In this document: piece by piece, positions 1 to 10,376 of the stretch
How the letters are laid out: the number at the start of each line of letters is the position of its first letter
Position numbering within the stretch: position 1 is the first letter of the stretch
Assembly: GCA_032717465.1 (NCBI GenBank)
Contig: CM064655.1
Location: 14,856,652-14,920,651 of the forward strand
Direction: 5' to 3'
Origin: Coenobita brevimanus
Taxonomy: Eukaryota > Arthropoda > Malacostraca > Decapoda > Coenobitidae
Length of the DNA stretch: 64,000 nt
Notes under the pieces: model-generated
What the model was told of the DNA's origin: nothing
Databases searched by the model: none
The model's input: only the letters and a program-made list of their open reading frames with translations
Program-made: the position numbers and the translations under genes

Positions 1-54
1 GTGATTTATTGGATGTTCTGAAAAAATGTGTAGGCTACGTACTGGTGCTCTATA

Positions 55-289
55 TTAAGCTCTTTCTCCATGTGCGTCATCTTCACTTTCATTCTCATCA
101 CTTGTATCAGAAATTATGTTAATAACAAATTCCTCAAACAAATGGTCTTGTGCGATGTCTTTGGCATGGTATTCATCTTCGATTTTCTTCGTGTGGCTGA
201 TGCAACTACGCCAAGTTTCAGGGGTAATCTTGTTCATAGCCTCGTGAGTAATTTCCTCAACTCTCTTCAGGGACTGATCTCCGTTTGAT
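55..289 (-). pseudogene. Frameshifted C-terminus of the same DDE transposase
   Basis: Downstream of the A-run (T-run on the plus strand at about 288-297) the minus strand continues in a second frame with 'LKRVEEITHEAMNKITPETW' and then an acidic tail rich in Asp, Glu and Ser. The two frames join naturally if one base of the homopolymer is gained or lost, so this is the same gene with one frameshift, or a base-calling error in the run. The tail ends at a stop at 55. Confidence 0.7.
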
Positions 290-1435
290 TTTTTTTTTCT
301 TTACTTCGCTCTTCAGCTGTGCCCATATTAATTCAATAGGATTGAACATACAATGGTAAGGAGGCAGTCTGAGTATTATATGTCCCTTTTCCATGGCCAA
401 TTGGTCTATCTCATATTCCTGTTTGCTTTTATGTTGTTTGCAGACAAAATACAGTTCCTTCTTTGTTTGAGATGGGTCAAATGTGATATTGGCAGATGAC
501 AGCCATTCAATTAAATCGCCTTTCTTACTGCTGGTTGTTGGCATTTTATTGATGGTTTTTGAGTGATAGGAAGCATTATCCATTATGATAAGGGATCTTT
601 CTGGGATGTTTGGAAGTAATTGTTCCTGAAACCACTGCTTAAATCGTTGATGGTCCATTGACTCGTGGTAATCTCCCTTTGCTCCATTCTTTGATCGAAA
701 CATCAAGAGTCCTCCCGGCACAAAACCATTTTGGCCACCAGCATGTAGGATGATGAATTGAGCTCCTCTCCCTGTCTTAAGTTTAGGCCCAACTACCCTA
801 TCACCATCAGTCCAGCATCGCTCAACGCACATATTCTGGTTAATCCAAGTCTCATCTAGGTAGATTTCAGGGCGAGGATGAGAACTATCTCTGTTACCTT
901 TTATTTTTCTCAGATACGCATTTCTTGCAGTTACGATGTCTTCTCTCTCCATTAATATCTTTCTCCCACTTTCTGCTTTTTTGTATCTGAAGCCCATCTG
1001 CCTCACAACTCTGTGTAGAGAAGTCCTTGATCCATTGAAAGATATGGGTGATGTCTTGACCCTCTTCAGTAGTTCTGTCAATGACGGAAGCTCACCTCGC
1101 TCGTAAAAGGAAAGTAATTCCCTCCTGATACAGTCCTTTTGAAAGTTATCGGTCTGTCCTACCACAGTGGAGAGTCTTGAACGTGGAGGTGGTGTGTTTA
1201 TAATTCCATCTCGTGACATTAAAACTTCACTCTTAATCCTCCTGACGGTCCTTTCAGAAGCCCCAGTTGCATCTGACGTTTTCTCAACGGCATGTGCAGC
1301 AGTTAGACATGATCCCTCACTTTCAAAATACTGGTGGACATTGTGGATGATATTCCTGGCTTGAGCTAAGTACTTGGTGGGTGCATACCGATGCCTAACT
1401 CTGTCCTTCAATGACGGTCTGTCTTTGCCAGGCAT
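257..1435 (-). CDS. Tc1/mariner-superfamily DDE transposase (wide DD~81E spacing)
   Basis: Encodes about 392 residues from an ATG at 1435; an upstream in-frame TTG at 1465 is less likely. The N-terminal third has a helix-turn-helix look (around 'TGASERTVRRIKSEV'). The C-terminal half is a DDE_3-type catalytic domain: first Asp in 'IYLDETWIN', second Asp in 'LIIMDNASYHS', Glu in 'CMFNPIELIWAQLK'. By my count 81 residues separate the second Asp from the Glu, against 34 in classic Tc1. This resembles the DD82E group (called Sailor in the literature, from memory). The enzyme would cut and paste its own element at TA. The frame breaks in an A-run near 290 and the rest of the C-terminus continues in another frame. 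Terminal inverted repeats were not identified; the left end lies outside the window. A domesticated arthropod relative is possible. Confidence 0.85.
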   Translation of the reverse strand: MPGKDRPSLKDRVRHRYAPTKYLAQARNIIHNVHQYFESEGSCLTAAHAVEKTSDATGASERTVRRIKSEVLMSRDGIINTPPPRSRLSTVVGQTDNFQKDCIRRELLSFYERGELPSLTELLKRVKTSPISFNGSRTSLHRVVRQMGFRYKKAESGRKILMEREDIVTARNAYLRKIKGNRDSSHPRPEIYLDETWINQNMCVERCWTDGDRVVGPKLKTGRGAQFIILHAGGQNGFVPGGLLMFRSKNGAKGDYHESMDHQRFKQWFQEQLLPNIPERSLIIMDNASYHSKTINKMPTTSSKKGDLIEWLSSANITFDPSQTKKELYFVCKQHKSKQEYEIDQLAMEKGHIILRLPPYHCMFNPIELIWAQLKSEVKKKKIKRRSVPEES

Positions 1436-1465
1436 ATTGTTACAGCCAGGCTGGATTGTGCCCAA

Positions 1466-2618
1466 ACATACCTGCCAGCAAACCTACATATAAGTAAACT
1501 TGGAAACATAATCATAACCTTTCCGATACGATGTCATTTAAAATAATTATGGTCAAGAGAAGTAATTTTCGAAACTAAGGGGCGATGTATAGCTAAAAGG
1601 TAAAAAATATCTAGCCTGTTTACTCGCCTCTATATTATACCCCTACACCACCTTTCCTTAAAACAAAATCATCTATAGATAGCCTGAACTAAGTTAGAAA
1701 GGCAACATCGCACTGAAGGATTTAGTAATGACTTCTCTCATGATACACTCAAACTCGGTCAATTTAGTTCAATTTGAAAACATCGCTAAACATCAAAGTA
1801 GGCTAAAGGAAAATTGTTTCATTTAAACTTCTCTATTATCACAGTATACAAAAGCTCAAACGCCTAATATAAACACTTACATTGACTGAATGACGAGAGA
1901 GCATGCTGTCGTAAGGGAAGGGGGGCAAAGAGCTCTCCATGATAAAGAAAAACGGTACGCATAAATAAAAAAAACTTCTGCGTCCCGCCTTCACTCAGCT
2001 GTCGCTCAGTGGCTGTTCGATTGAGCTGCCTCCCTCCCCGCAGAACTCGTATTTTCATTTGAATTTTTTTAATTATTCAGAGTTGTGGCACGGTTTAAGG
2101 GTGCGGACTGATCTTATAATTTAAATATGTGTTATAGCAACACTTAGATTAAGCAGGTTTCCTTGATATTCTGAAATTTTACCGACTTTCTGGAACGTAA
2201 AGGAATTGTTCGAATGCTGACCTTGGCTTGGACTGTAATGTAACACTTTGTTGACTCATTATCTCTATCTTCCTGCGAAAATTTCATTGTTGCTAAGTTT
2301 ATAGCGGATTTCATATTGCTTTTGAAGATTGTGCTGTCGAAAAACTCAGTATCACATCTATTAATAAAGAGTGTATCGGTTAAGGCAAGAACGAAATCGA
2401 ACAAACACCTCCAGCCAATCAGAGCCTCAGGCAGAACAGTGTTACCATACATGCCTGGCCAAAGTAACTGGTATGAGGTATAGTGAAAAATACTCATATC
2501 AAGCAACATTTCTGTAGTCTTAGTCAAGCCATACTTTTTTTCTCAGAGCTGCCCTTCCAGAATTAGGGTGCATCTTTCACACTGCAGCATCTAACATGCC
2601 ATGAAATACGGTAATGAC
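1466..2618. other. No recognised feature
   Basis: AT-rich, non-coding by eye. It may include the 5' end of the transposon whose transposase lies at 257-1435, but I could not pair inverted repeats. Short open frames here have no recognisable domains. Confidence 0.4.
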
Positions 2619-3535
2619 TGTACTTTGGTGAGAAAACCACGAACTCTAGTGGAATTCCCATTGGGCATCACTCAGTTCAACCGTCCCTGTATGCACTTCA
2701 ATCGGGATGGTTTCTACAACATTTGTCACTGTTTCATAAGAGACCATTCTTATGCACGACATTGGTGCTTTCACGGAGCGATTTTATTGCGTGAGAATAT
2801 TGTTCGCCCTCTCTCCGTTGACCGTTGAAATTAGGCCATGCCTACTTCCAACACACACGGCCAGCTCTTACTTCTTTTCCCAGTTTGAACTCAGTCAGCT
2901 TTGGATTGCCTCAAGGATAAGATCGTTTGTGCCCAGCATAGAGCAGCGTCTCCGTTGTACAGCGAATTCCTGGATCTCCACCTAGACGGTGATCGGCTAA
3001 GTGAGCTTGCAGCGAATAGCAGCGCTTGGTGTTTCAACATGCAGACGCCCAGTCTTTCGTCAGCTCCATTCCCTCCATTGACCAGTATTTCCGTTCGATT
3101 TTCTAGGCTTAAGTCTAATTAGCTTTTGAATGATCGAGTGAGTGTATTTCCTTTGTTTTTTTAATTTATGGGTCCCTCAGTGACCGTGAATTCCCCTTTT
3201 GAATTCATTCTGAGACTCATATAAAGTAAATTTATTTAATTTGTAATAAATAAATTTACAGTTCTTTTCTTTGAGCTTAATGTAATTAGAATCATGTTTT
3301 ATTTCTTCACATTAAGCTTATTTCAGTTTGCCGCTCCTAGTTTGCACAAACTCCCTACATTGTTCACAACTAGTATTTAGGCCAGCTCTTTTGTAACAAA
3401 CTTAAATCCGTTGTGACAGCCAGGAGTTAAGCACCGGCAAGAACCTGTCCATTATGATTAGTGTTAGTTATTGACTGTCAGGGGTGGAGTCACTTTCTCA
3501 AGAGGCTAACAGTACTAACAATCAGTGCTCGTGAG

Positions 3536-4307
3536 TTGTTGTTGTTGTTGTTGTTGTTCCCTAGGCAGTCTGGCCGAACAGCCCTGAGTCCCTTAGGAAG
3601 GCCACAGAGGAGACCGGGCTCTCCCACAGAGCACTCAAAGAGTGCATGTTGTGCTGCTGGCATAGGTGATTGTGTGCAATGCAGTCTTCCATAATGTGCT
3701 CAATAGTATGAGGTGCTGCGTTGCATCCCAGACAGGTGCGATGGAGTCAGCCAGCCCCCCCTGGTAGCCCAAGAGGGCTGGACGGTGCCCACATCTCAGC
3801 CCAGCCAGGCGGACCCCATCCTCATGAGGGAGACAGGATACAGAAGGGCGGATGTCAGGAGGCCGTGCATGCAGCTGTGTGCCGTCCCCAAGTGACCGAA
3901 TGGAGTGGCGAGTGATCCAAATGTGGATACGCTTCCAGAAACTGGTCTGAGGTGGGCAAGGGGGGAGAGATGACAGTATTTGTGTATGGTATTGTGTGTT
4001 GGGTGTTGTTTTGATGTTCCTTGGTGTGGGTGGATGTGCTGCCATGTAATATAGTGGATGTTGTGGGTTTGTGGAGGCTGCAGCAAGAAACTGGGTGCCT
4101 CTCAAGTCTAGGTGATCCTTGACTTCGAGGACTTTGGTTTCTTGATGTAGGTGGTCTGTGGGTGTAGTAGCTGTGCAGCCTATGATTATTTTTAGGGCCT
4201 TGTTCTGTATGGTCTGTAGAGTGTTGTAGTGTGTTTTGGTGAGGTTAGGAGCCAAGGCAGGGCTTGCATAATTCATCACTGAATGTATGTATTGTTTGTA
4301 TACTGTG
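3536..4307 (-). mobile_element. 5'-truncated LINE with (GTT)n / (AAC)n tail
   Basis: Minus-strand LINE fragment inserted in the 5' LTR. It is flanked by GTGAG at 3531-3535 and 4308-4312, and its 3' end carries an (AAC)n tail read on the minus strand (GTT on plus at 3536-3557). The other LTR copy has an unbroken sequence at this point, which proves a later insertion. Confidence 0.8.
3635..4279 (-). pseudogene. LINE ORF2 C-terminal fragment (Jockey/I-like)
   Basis: About 214 residues open. The first part resembles the region after the reverse transcriptase palm ('NYASPALAPNLT', 'LQTIQNKALKIIIGC'), including the LINE pattern of an index-case 'Q..QN..LR.I.G'. The C-terminal part has 'RLAGLRCGHRPALLGYQG', the conserved Leu-Arg-Cys-Gly-His segment seen near the end of many Jockey- and I-type ORF2 proteins. 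The catalytic palm is missing, so the copy cannot move itself. Exact clade not determined. Confidence 0.6.
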
Positions 4308-4492
4308 GTGAGTAATCAGTCTCTCCTGTGTATTGTTGAGAAAGTTTATAAATTCTCATCCTTAGAGAATTGGCAAAGTAAGCCAGTATAAAGTAAAACT
4401 CACTACTTGATTTTCACAAGTCAATTCCTTGTCTCTACTTTTGAGCAATGTCTAAGCATATTTTATTCTTAAATTCACATCATCACATGACA

Positions 4493-4509
4493 TCTGGCGA
4501 CCTCATTCC
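4493..4509 (+). promoter_or_regulatory. Putative primer-binding site
   Basis: TCTGGCGACC directly follows the 5' LTR end, where LTR elements keep a tRNA-complementary site for minus-strand priming. Position is the main support; the matching tRNA was not determined. Confidence 0.5.
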
Positions 4510-4821
4510 AGGATATTAACTCCTAGCTCTAAAGTTATTAAAGAAATAATACTCACTCACTCACACCTAGGTATCTGTTATCATTAAAGTCTATAGGCAC
4601 TATCTTACTGGTGCTTACTGATTCATCTCTATTAATTTTACGTAATAGTTTTCCCAGTCTGTTGCATTTTATTTATTTTCTTTCTTTACCAGTTGAACTA
4701 TAAAAGACTGGTCACTGCCAGCCTGTGCCTATATTCTTTACTTTTGATTATTACCATTTCTCTGCAAAACAGAAGTCAGTACTCAGTGTTTAGTACACTC
4801 AGCCTTAGCTGAGTTAGCATC
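4510..4821 (+). other. Retrotransposon leader, non-coding
   Basis: Untranslated stretch between the putative primer site and the gag start. It contains ordinary AT-rich sequence, with no ORF or structure that I recognise. Confidence 0.4.
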
Positions 4822-5997
4822 ATGGCTACTAATATATATGTACAGGACACCAAAGATATGGCGCTTATCGATCCCCAAGAAATTAAAGAATATGTGCTCT
4901 CACAGTCTAGTTATGAACAGCAGTATGAGAGTGATGCCCATGAAGAGCGTAGAATTCAACGCGAACATGAGCGAGAACAGCGCGGGGAACGTGACAGAGA
5001 GCGTGAACACGAGCGAGAACAACGTGAACACGAGCGAAAACAATCCGAACAACGCGAGAGAGAGTGCGAATACGAGCGAGAACATGAGACAGAACATGAA
5101 CACAAACGTGCCGAGCGCGAGGCATGTCAGAAACATGAACTTGAGATGCTGAAGCTCAAGTGAGACTCCTTGGCTTCAGACACACCTGGTGCAGCTAACC
5201 CAAGCTCCACGAGCGCTCTCCCTGCACGTGTTCTGGCAACCCCGCACCTAAAGCTTCCTTCACACAAGGAAGGCGAGCGAATCGAGCCATTCATAGCTCG
5301 TTTCGAAGACATGGCGCAGCTGTACCAGCTGGATGAGGCAGCTAAGCGGCTCCAGTTTCTTAGCTTGTTTGAGGGCCCTGCCCTCGATATTCTCAACAGA
5401 ATTCGTGGAGACAATCTCACGTATGAGATGATGAAGGCTGCACTCATCAAAGCGTACGGTCTCACAGCTGACGATGCCAGGAGTCAGTTTATGAGGGCAC
5501 GTCTACAAGAAAAGGAGACTACTGTTCAGTTCCTTGATCGGCTTACTGCTTACTTAGATGAGTGGATAGAGAAAGATGAGACCTCATGCATGCGAGAGGG
5601 GATGCTCAATCTTACGCTGCGCATGCAGCTAAAAAAGTCGTGGCCTGCTGACTTTATGACTCAGCTTAAGATCTGCCAGGTAAAGGATGCCAGCCAAATG
5701 GTGGAGAAGGCTGATGCATTCTTTACTGCGTATGGATACCAAACTCATAAGCAACACACCTGGAACAGGAAAGCTGACAAGTCTGGGAAACCATCTCAGA
5801 CTGAATCCCAGCATCAAGGCCATTCTCAGAATAGTGGCCAAGGTCCAAACAAACCGCAGAAGAAGGACCAGAGGCAAAATACCCAGAAACCTGAGTGGAA
5901 GGGGAACAACAAGTACCCTAACCAGCAGCAGTATCAGCCATGCGATCGACAGTCAGGACAATCCTTTTCAGCACTAGCCCTAGTGTATCAGAGGTAG
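4822..5997 (+). pseudogene. Gag-like polyprotein with in-frame TGA
   Basis: Opens at ATG 4822 and reads about 391 codons to a TAG at 5995, broken only by an in-frame TGA at 5161-5163. The first ~113 residues end in a highly charged Arg/Glu/His block ('EREHEREQREHERKQ') that should be helical or disordered. After the TGA comes a structured segment ('EGERIEPFIARFEDMAQLY', 'LSLFEGPALDILNRI') like the retrotransposon gag core that forms the capsid shell, then a Gln/Lys-rich basic tail suited to RNA binding. I see no zinc knuckle. The TGA could be a decay mutation or a readthrough site; because protease and integrase are also broken, decay is simpler. Sits just after the leader and before protease. 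Confidence 0.7.
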
Positions 5998-6275
5998 GAG
6001 GCAAATTCAGCCTTCACTCCACAACAAGCGCACAGTGGTGCCGTCCCCACCAGTACAGGTACTTCCCCACAGTGCACTAGTCCCCCAGCAACAGTGAACC
6101 CTCCTCCACAGGTGGTCAACACTCCATCTCCCCAGACGGTGAGTACAACCCCTCAGGTATCTAATTCTTAAGGCGCCATGTTTGCTGCATCGTTCCGCAG
6201 TCTCATCAATGACTGGCTGCTACCTCCTCAGACCCTTCCACCACCAACATTGCCTTTCTTGTTCACCCAGGGTTT
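5998..6275 (+). other. Proline/threonine-rich gag-pol linker, decayed
   Basis: The frame following gag reads Pro-, Ser- and Thr-rich ('NPPPQVVNTPSPQTVS') but has stops at 5995 and near 6170. It joins gag to the protease remnant. Confidence 0.4.
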
Positions 6276-6540
6276 GTGGGAGGTGTTTCCGTAAATGTTC
6301 TGAGGGATAATGGTTCCTCAGGTTGCTCTGTCAAGCAGAGTTTAGTTCGGCCCGACGAGTACACAGTTAAGCAGATCCAAGTTACACTTATTGATGGATC
6401 AGTGAAATTGTTCCCTGAGACACGTATCCAAGTGGCATCTCCTTTCTACACCGTCTTGATAGCTGCTGTTGTCATGCCAGAACCTTTGTTTTGACCTTAC
6501 TATTGGTAACATACCAGGCATCAAAAATAGTTACTGCGTA
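6240..6540 (+). pseudogene. Retropepsin-like protease remnant
   Basis: Contains 'VNVLRDNGSSGCSVKQSLV', the flap-side active-site region of a retropepsin in which the usual Asp-Thr/Ser-Gly reads Asp-Asn-Gly. It is followed by 'VTLIDGSVKLFPETRIQV' and, after a frameshift near 6470, the terminal 'FDLTIGNIPGIKNS' typical of Ty3/gypsy proteases. It would have cut the Gag-Pol polyprotein. The Asn in the catalytic triplet and the frameshift make it inactive. Confidence 0.7.
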
Positions 6541-7158
6541 GATCTTGCTACTCAGACTTTGGCTGTTGCAGTAACACAAGCCATTGTCAAGGCTCCGAAC
6601 CGTGTCACTCCATTGACCGTCACAACGCTGCAAGATCTGATTCGTAGTCAAGATTTCGTTCAAGAACAACAGTCTGACCCGACACTTGCCTCAGTGTGTA
6701 AGAAGCTGGAGGGTAATGTGATTAAGTATTCACAGGGGGGTCAAGCCAGGTTCCTTCGTAAACAAGGACGGCTGTACCATAAGTCACGAACACCCCAGGG
6801 CGAGGTTCGAGTGCAGTTTGTCATTCCCACTAAGTATCACCAAGCAGCATTAGAATAGGGTCATTGCTCACCCTCAGAAGGTCACATGGGCAAAGAAAAA
6901 ACCCAGGGTGGTATCCATGCTGACTTTTTCGGGTCAGGAATTGGACAGGAAATACATGGTTTCCCGCGATCCTGCAATGTGTGTCAACGTACCACCAATC
7001 AGGGTCATGTCCTTCCTGCGCCACTTGAATCTACGCCCATAATCTCTGAGTCAGTCGAAAGAGAGGGCAGTGGCAGTGTGGGTGCAGACATGACGTCTCG
7101 CCCGCTGGACCCACAGGACACACTATGTCCAGGGCCTGTACATACATATGTACCGTAG
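6541..7158 (+). pseudogene. Integrase zinc-binding (H2C2) remnant directly after protease
   Basis: Reads from the protease end with no reverse transcriptase between. It has 'RTPQGEVRVQFVIPTKYHQA', then after a TAG at 6856 'GHCSPSEGHMGKEKTQGG' and 'GFPRSCNVCQRTTNQGH', giving His, His, Cys and Cys in the spacing of an integrase N-terminal zinc finger. The DDE core that should follow is not found; the frame dissolves around 7150. Protease followed directly by integrase is the order known for Gmr1-like Ty3/gypsy elements, so this may be that lineage, though an internal deletion of reverse transcriptase would look the same. Confidence 0.65.
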
Positions 7159-7821
7159 GTTAAGGGGAAAGTTCAAGACCCCCACAGAGCCAATTCGAGG
7201 CTGTGTCTGAATTACCTTGTGGAGTGTCTTGAGCTGTGGGCTTCTCTGAGGATTCCTGGAGAATGCACATTATCCAAATGAGCGTTCACACCCATGTTCG
7301 GTGTTAAAATGTGACCTGCCCGAGATTGCGTAGGGATTCTCAGCTTTCCGATATTAAATGTAAGTGTAGAGTTACGTTTAACCAGTAAACTGCCCGTTCT
7401 GAGAGATTTGAGCAATTCAAGGACTATGTTTCCTGGTTAATAATGTGTCCATTACGAAAATAACGGTGTACCTTTTGTAGCATAAGTACTGACTACTAGG
7501 CAGAGAGAAACTGTAATTTAATAAAAATTGTTTGTCGCATTGACACTTTTGATGCTCCACCTTGACTGATTTTGCAGGTACAGCTGGAGGATGTAGCAGT
7601 TTTGTCGTGCAGATCAGCTGATCATCTCTGCCGCATGCTGCCGCCTCTTCTCTTCTGCCTTGTTGTCTCCATTTACTATTAATTTGTATCGTATCATTTT
7701 ACACATAGGGACAGTGACACTACAACTGTCACAACTACACCGTGTATTACATACACCACGCTACATAACAATTAGTTGTTAATGTAAATGTAGCGAACTT
7801 TTCACTCAGTTTGACCTGAGT
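7159..7821 (+). other. Retrotransposon interior without recognisable coding
   Basis: Between the integrase remnant and the RTE insertion. No conserved domain seen on either strand. Ends with TTGACCTGAGT (7811-7821), the target duplication of the RTE that follows. Confidence 0.4.
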
Positions 7822-7903
7822 GGTGGTGGGTTAGTGCCCCACCCTGTAAAAAGAACTAACTAAAAAGGCGAACAAAGCGCCTCGGACCCGGACGGACCAT
7901 ACA

Positions 7904-8794
7904 TTGACGACTAAGGAACGGACAAAGGACATTCTTAGGGTTGGAACATGGAATGTTAGAGGAGTGAATGATGAAGTGAAAGAGAGAGAGATTGTTCAGG
8001 TGCTTGAGGATGCAAAAGTGGATATATGTGGATTGACTGAAACTAAATGGAAAGGTGAAAGGGTGAGAGAATGGGACTATGGTGTAGGTATATGTGCGGG
8101 AGTCAGTGAGAATGAGAGGGCAAGAGAGGGAGTATGTCTGATGATAAGCAAGAAGTGGAAGGAAATTATAAGAGAGTATGGAACAGTGGGTGCAAGGATT
8201 GTATGGGTGAGGATGAAAGTAGGTATACAAGCATGGGCGATCGTATGTGTGTATGCTCCAACAGAGGATCGAGTGGCAAGAGTGAAAGATGAGTTTTGGG
8301 CGAGAGTAGAAGCATGCATGGACAAGTTTGAGAGGAGCGAGAGAGTGCTGTTGATTGGAGACATGAATGGCAAAGTTGGGAATGTACGAGTGGATGGAGT
8401 GGTTGGTCAGTGGGGTGTGCCAGCTGAAGTAGATGGGAATGGTAGTGCTTTGGTGGACATCTGTGCTTGTAAGGGGTTGGCAATAGCCAACACCTACTTT
8501 CGTCATAAGATGATCCACCGGCATACATAGAGAGTGATGAGGAGGATGGATGGTGAACTTGTTGAACGAAAGGCAATGATAGACTACGTGTGTGTGGATG
8601 AGCGAATGAGAAGACAAGTGTTGGATGCAAGAGTGTGGAGAGCGTGGGGGAATGGAGTCTCGGACCATCACTTAGTGATGGCCAAGGTAAAGATGCAAAG
8701 AAAGTGGTTGAGGAGGCAAAGGGGAAGACAGGAGGAAGCAGCTCCTGTGAGTAGAGTGGAGAAATTGCAAGATAGTGAGAAAATGACAGTATAA
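7904..8794 (+). pseudogene. RTE apurinic-like endonuclease domain (stop at 8528)
   Basis: Encodes the N-terminal endonuclease that nicks target DNA for target-primed reverse transcription. Visible motifs are 'RVGTWNVRGVND' (Asn of the first motif), 'DICGLTETKW' (catalytic Glu), 'WAIVCVYAPTED', 'VLLIGDMNGKVG' (Asp-x-Asn) and 'GNGVSDHHLVMAKV' (Ser-Asp-His). The frame starts without an ATG, is cut by a TAG at 8528-8530, and shifts near 8790 before the reverse transcriptase. All catalytic motifs are otherwise intact, so disruption looks recent. Confidence 0.85.
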
Positions 8795-8801
8795 GAGCAT
8801 A

Positions 8802-10376
8802 GTGGAAGAAAGATTGGGAAGGTATGAGCTAGAGCAGATGGAAGGGGTGGAAGACGTATGTAAGATATTCACGGAAGAGATAGGCGCAGCGTGTGAGGCG
8901 GTTTGTGGAGTGAGGAGGAGATGCAAGGGTGTGCAAGGGACAGCATGGTGGAATGATGAGGTGAAACGAGCTGTGGAACAAAAGAAGAAGGCATATGGTG
9001 AATGGTTGGTGAGTAGAGGTAGGGGAGAAGATGAGAGAGAGAAGAGAGAGGTATATGTGAGCAGGAGAAGGGAGGTTAAGAGACTGGTGAAGGAGAGTAA
9101 GAAGAAAGTGGATGAAGAGTTTGGGAGGAATCTGAGTGTGAAATGGAGGGAGAGTAAGAAATTGTTTTGGAAGGAGGTAAAGAAAGTAAGGCAGTGTGAA
9201 AGGGGAAATAGTAGGGGAGTGAAAGATAGGAATAATAGATTGTTGGTGGAGACGAGAGAGAAATTGAGGAGATGGAAGGAGCACTTTGAGGATTTGTTGA
9301 ATGTAGAGAGTGAGAGCAGTGTGAGTATAAGTGGTTGGGGAATGGCTGGGAGAAGAAGAGATGAGAGGAGGGAGGAAGAGATCAGTAGGGCGGAAGTAGT
9401 GGAAGCGATGAAGAAGATTAAGCTGGGAAAGGCCCCAGGAATTGATGGAGTGTGTGGTGAAATGCTTAGGTATGGGGGTGAAATTGTTGTGGAGTGGATA
9501 TGGAAGTTGTGTAGATTGGCTTGGGAAGAGGGAAGGGTTCCAGAGGACTGGAAATCAGGTATAATTGTTCCTCTGTACAAAGGAAAAGGGGAGAGCGAAG
9601 TATGTGGTAACAATAGGGGTATTTGCCTTCTTAGTGTGACTGGTAAAATATACGGTAGAATACTCATTGATAGGGTTAGGCATGTGACAGAGGAGCTAGT
9701 TGGAGAAGAACAAGGGGGATTTAGGAAGGGAAAAGGGTGTGTAGATCAGATATTTGTTCTAAGATGTTTAGTGGAGAAGGATCTAGAGAAGGGAAGGAAA
9801 GTGTATGCTGCCTTCATGGACTTGGAGAAAGCTTATGACAGAATAGATAGGCAAGGTATGTGGAAGGTATTAAGAATATATGGAGTGGAGGGGAAATTGT
9901 TGAGTGCTGTAAAGAGTATGTACGAGGGAGCTAGGGCTACGGTGCGAGTGGATGGTGAGCTGAGTGAGTTCTTTGATCTCAATGTGGGACTGAAACAGGG
10001 GTGTGTGATGTCTCCATGGCTGTTTAATACATATATGGATGGGGTTGTAAAGGAGGTGCAAGGTAGGGCAGTGGATGTGGGGGTGGCCCTAATGAATGAG
10101 GGTGAGATTTGGAAGCTTCCGGTGTTGCTGTTTGCTGATGATACAGTATTGTTGAGTGAAGATGAATGGGAGTTGCAAGGTTTGGTGAATGAATCTGGGA
10201 CAGTGTGTAGGAGGAGGAAGCTGAAAGTTAATGTAAACAAAAGTGAAGTTATGGTGTTTGAGAGGAATGAAATCACAGAGTGTGCAGTGAGGTTGGATGG
10301 TGAGGATATGGAGAATGTGAGTGCATTCAAGTACTTGGGTAGTGTGATGAGTAAGGATGGAACTTTGGGGGGATGA
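8802..10376 (+). CDS. RTE reverse transcriptase (copy A)
   Basis: About 524 residues open. Reverse transcriptase blocks appear in order: 'KLGKAPGIDGVCGEML', 'WKSGIIVPLYKGKG', 'NRGICLLSVTGKIYGRI', 'EEQGGFRKGKGCVDQIFVL', 'AAFMDLEKAYDRIDR' (first catalytic Asp), 'GLKQGCVMSPWLFNTYMD' and 'LLFADDTVLLSEDE' (Ala-Asp-Asp active pair), then the thumb 'FKYLGSVMSKDG'. The palm residues are complete. It copies element RNA at the nicked target. The frame ends through one extra G in a G-run near 10370 (compare the copy at 12163, which has one fewer). Confidence 0.9.
   Translation: MEERLGRYELEQMEGVEDVCKIFTEEIGAACEAVCGVRRRCKGVQGTAWWNDEVKRAVEQKKKAYGEWLVSRGRGEDEREKREVYVSRRREVKRLVKESKKKVDEEFGRNLSVKWRESKKLFWKEVKKVRQCERGNSRGVKDRNNRLLVETREKLRRWKEHFEDLLNVESESSVSISGWGMAGRRRDERREEEISRAEVVEAMKKIKLGKAPGIDGVCGEMLRYGGEIVVEWIWKLCRLAWEEGRVPEDWKSGIIVPLYKGKGESEVCGNNRGICLLSVTGKIYGRILIDRVRHVTEELVGEEQGGFRKGKGCVDQIFVLRCLVEKDLEKGRKVYAAFMDLEKAYDRIDRQGMWKVLRIYGVEGKLLSAVKSMYEGARATVRVDGELSEFFDLNVGLKQGCVMSPWLFNTYMDGVVKEVQGRAVDVGVALMNEGEIWKLPVLLFADDTVLLSEDEWELQGLVNESGTVCRRRKLKVNVNKSEVMVFERNEITECAVRLDGEDMENVSAFKYLGSVMSKDGTLGG

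Larger units (their letters stand above)
2619..4492 (+). repeat. 5' LTR, interrupted by a LINE
   Basis: Matches the 11207-13904 repeat in order along its length once insertions are removed from both. Starts TG and ends CA, as LTRs do. Split at 3535/3536 by a minus-strand LINE flanked by a 5-base GTGAG duplication. Confidence 0.75.

Noticed and set aside
8672..9667. Long minus-strand open frame (331 codons, Ser/Leu/His-rich)
   Set aside because: It lies opposite the RTE endonuclease/polymerase, whose purine-rich coding strand leaves the complement free of stops. No domain. Similar antisense frames at 12325-13032, 37203-37997 and 52142-52936 were discarded for the same reason.
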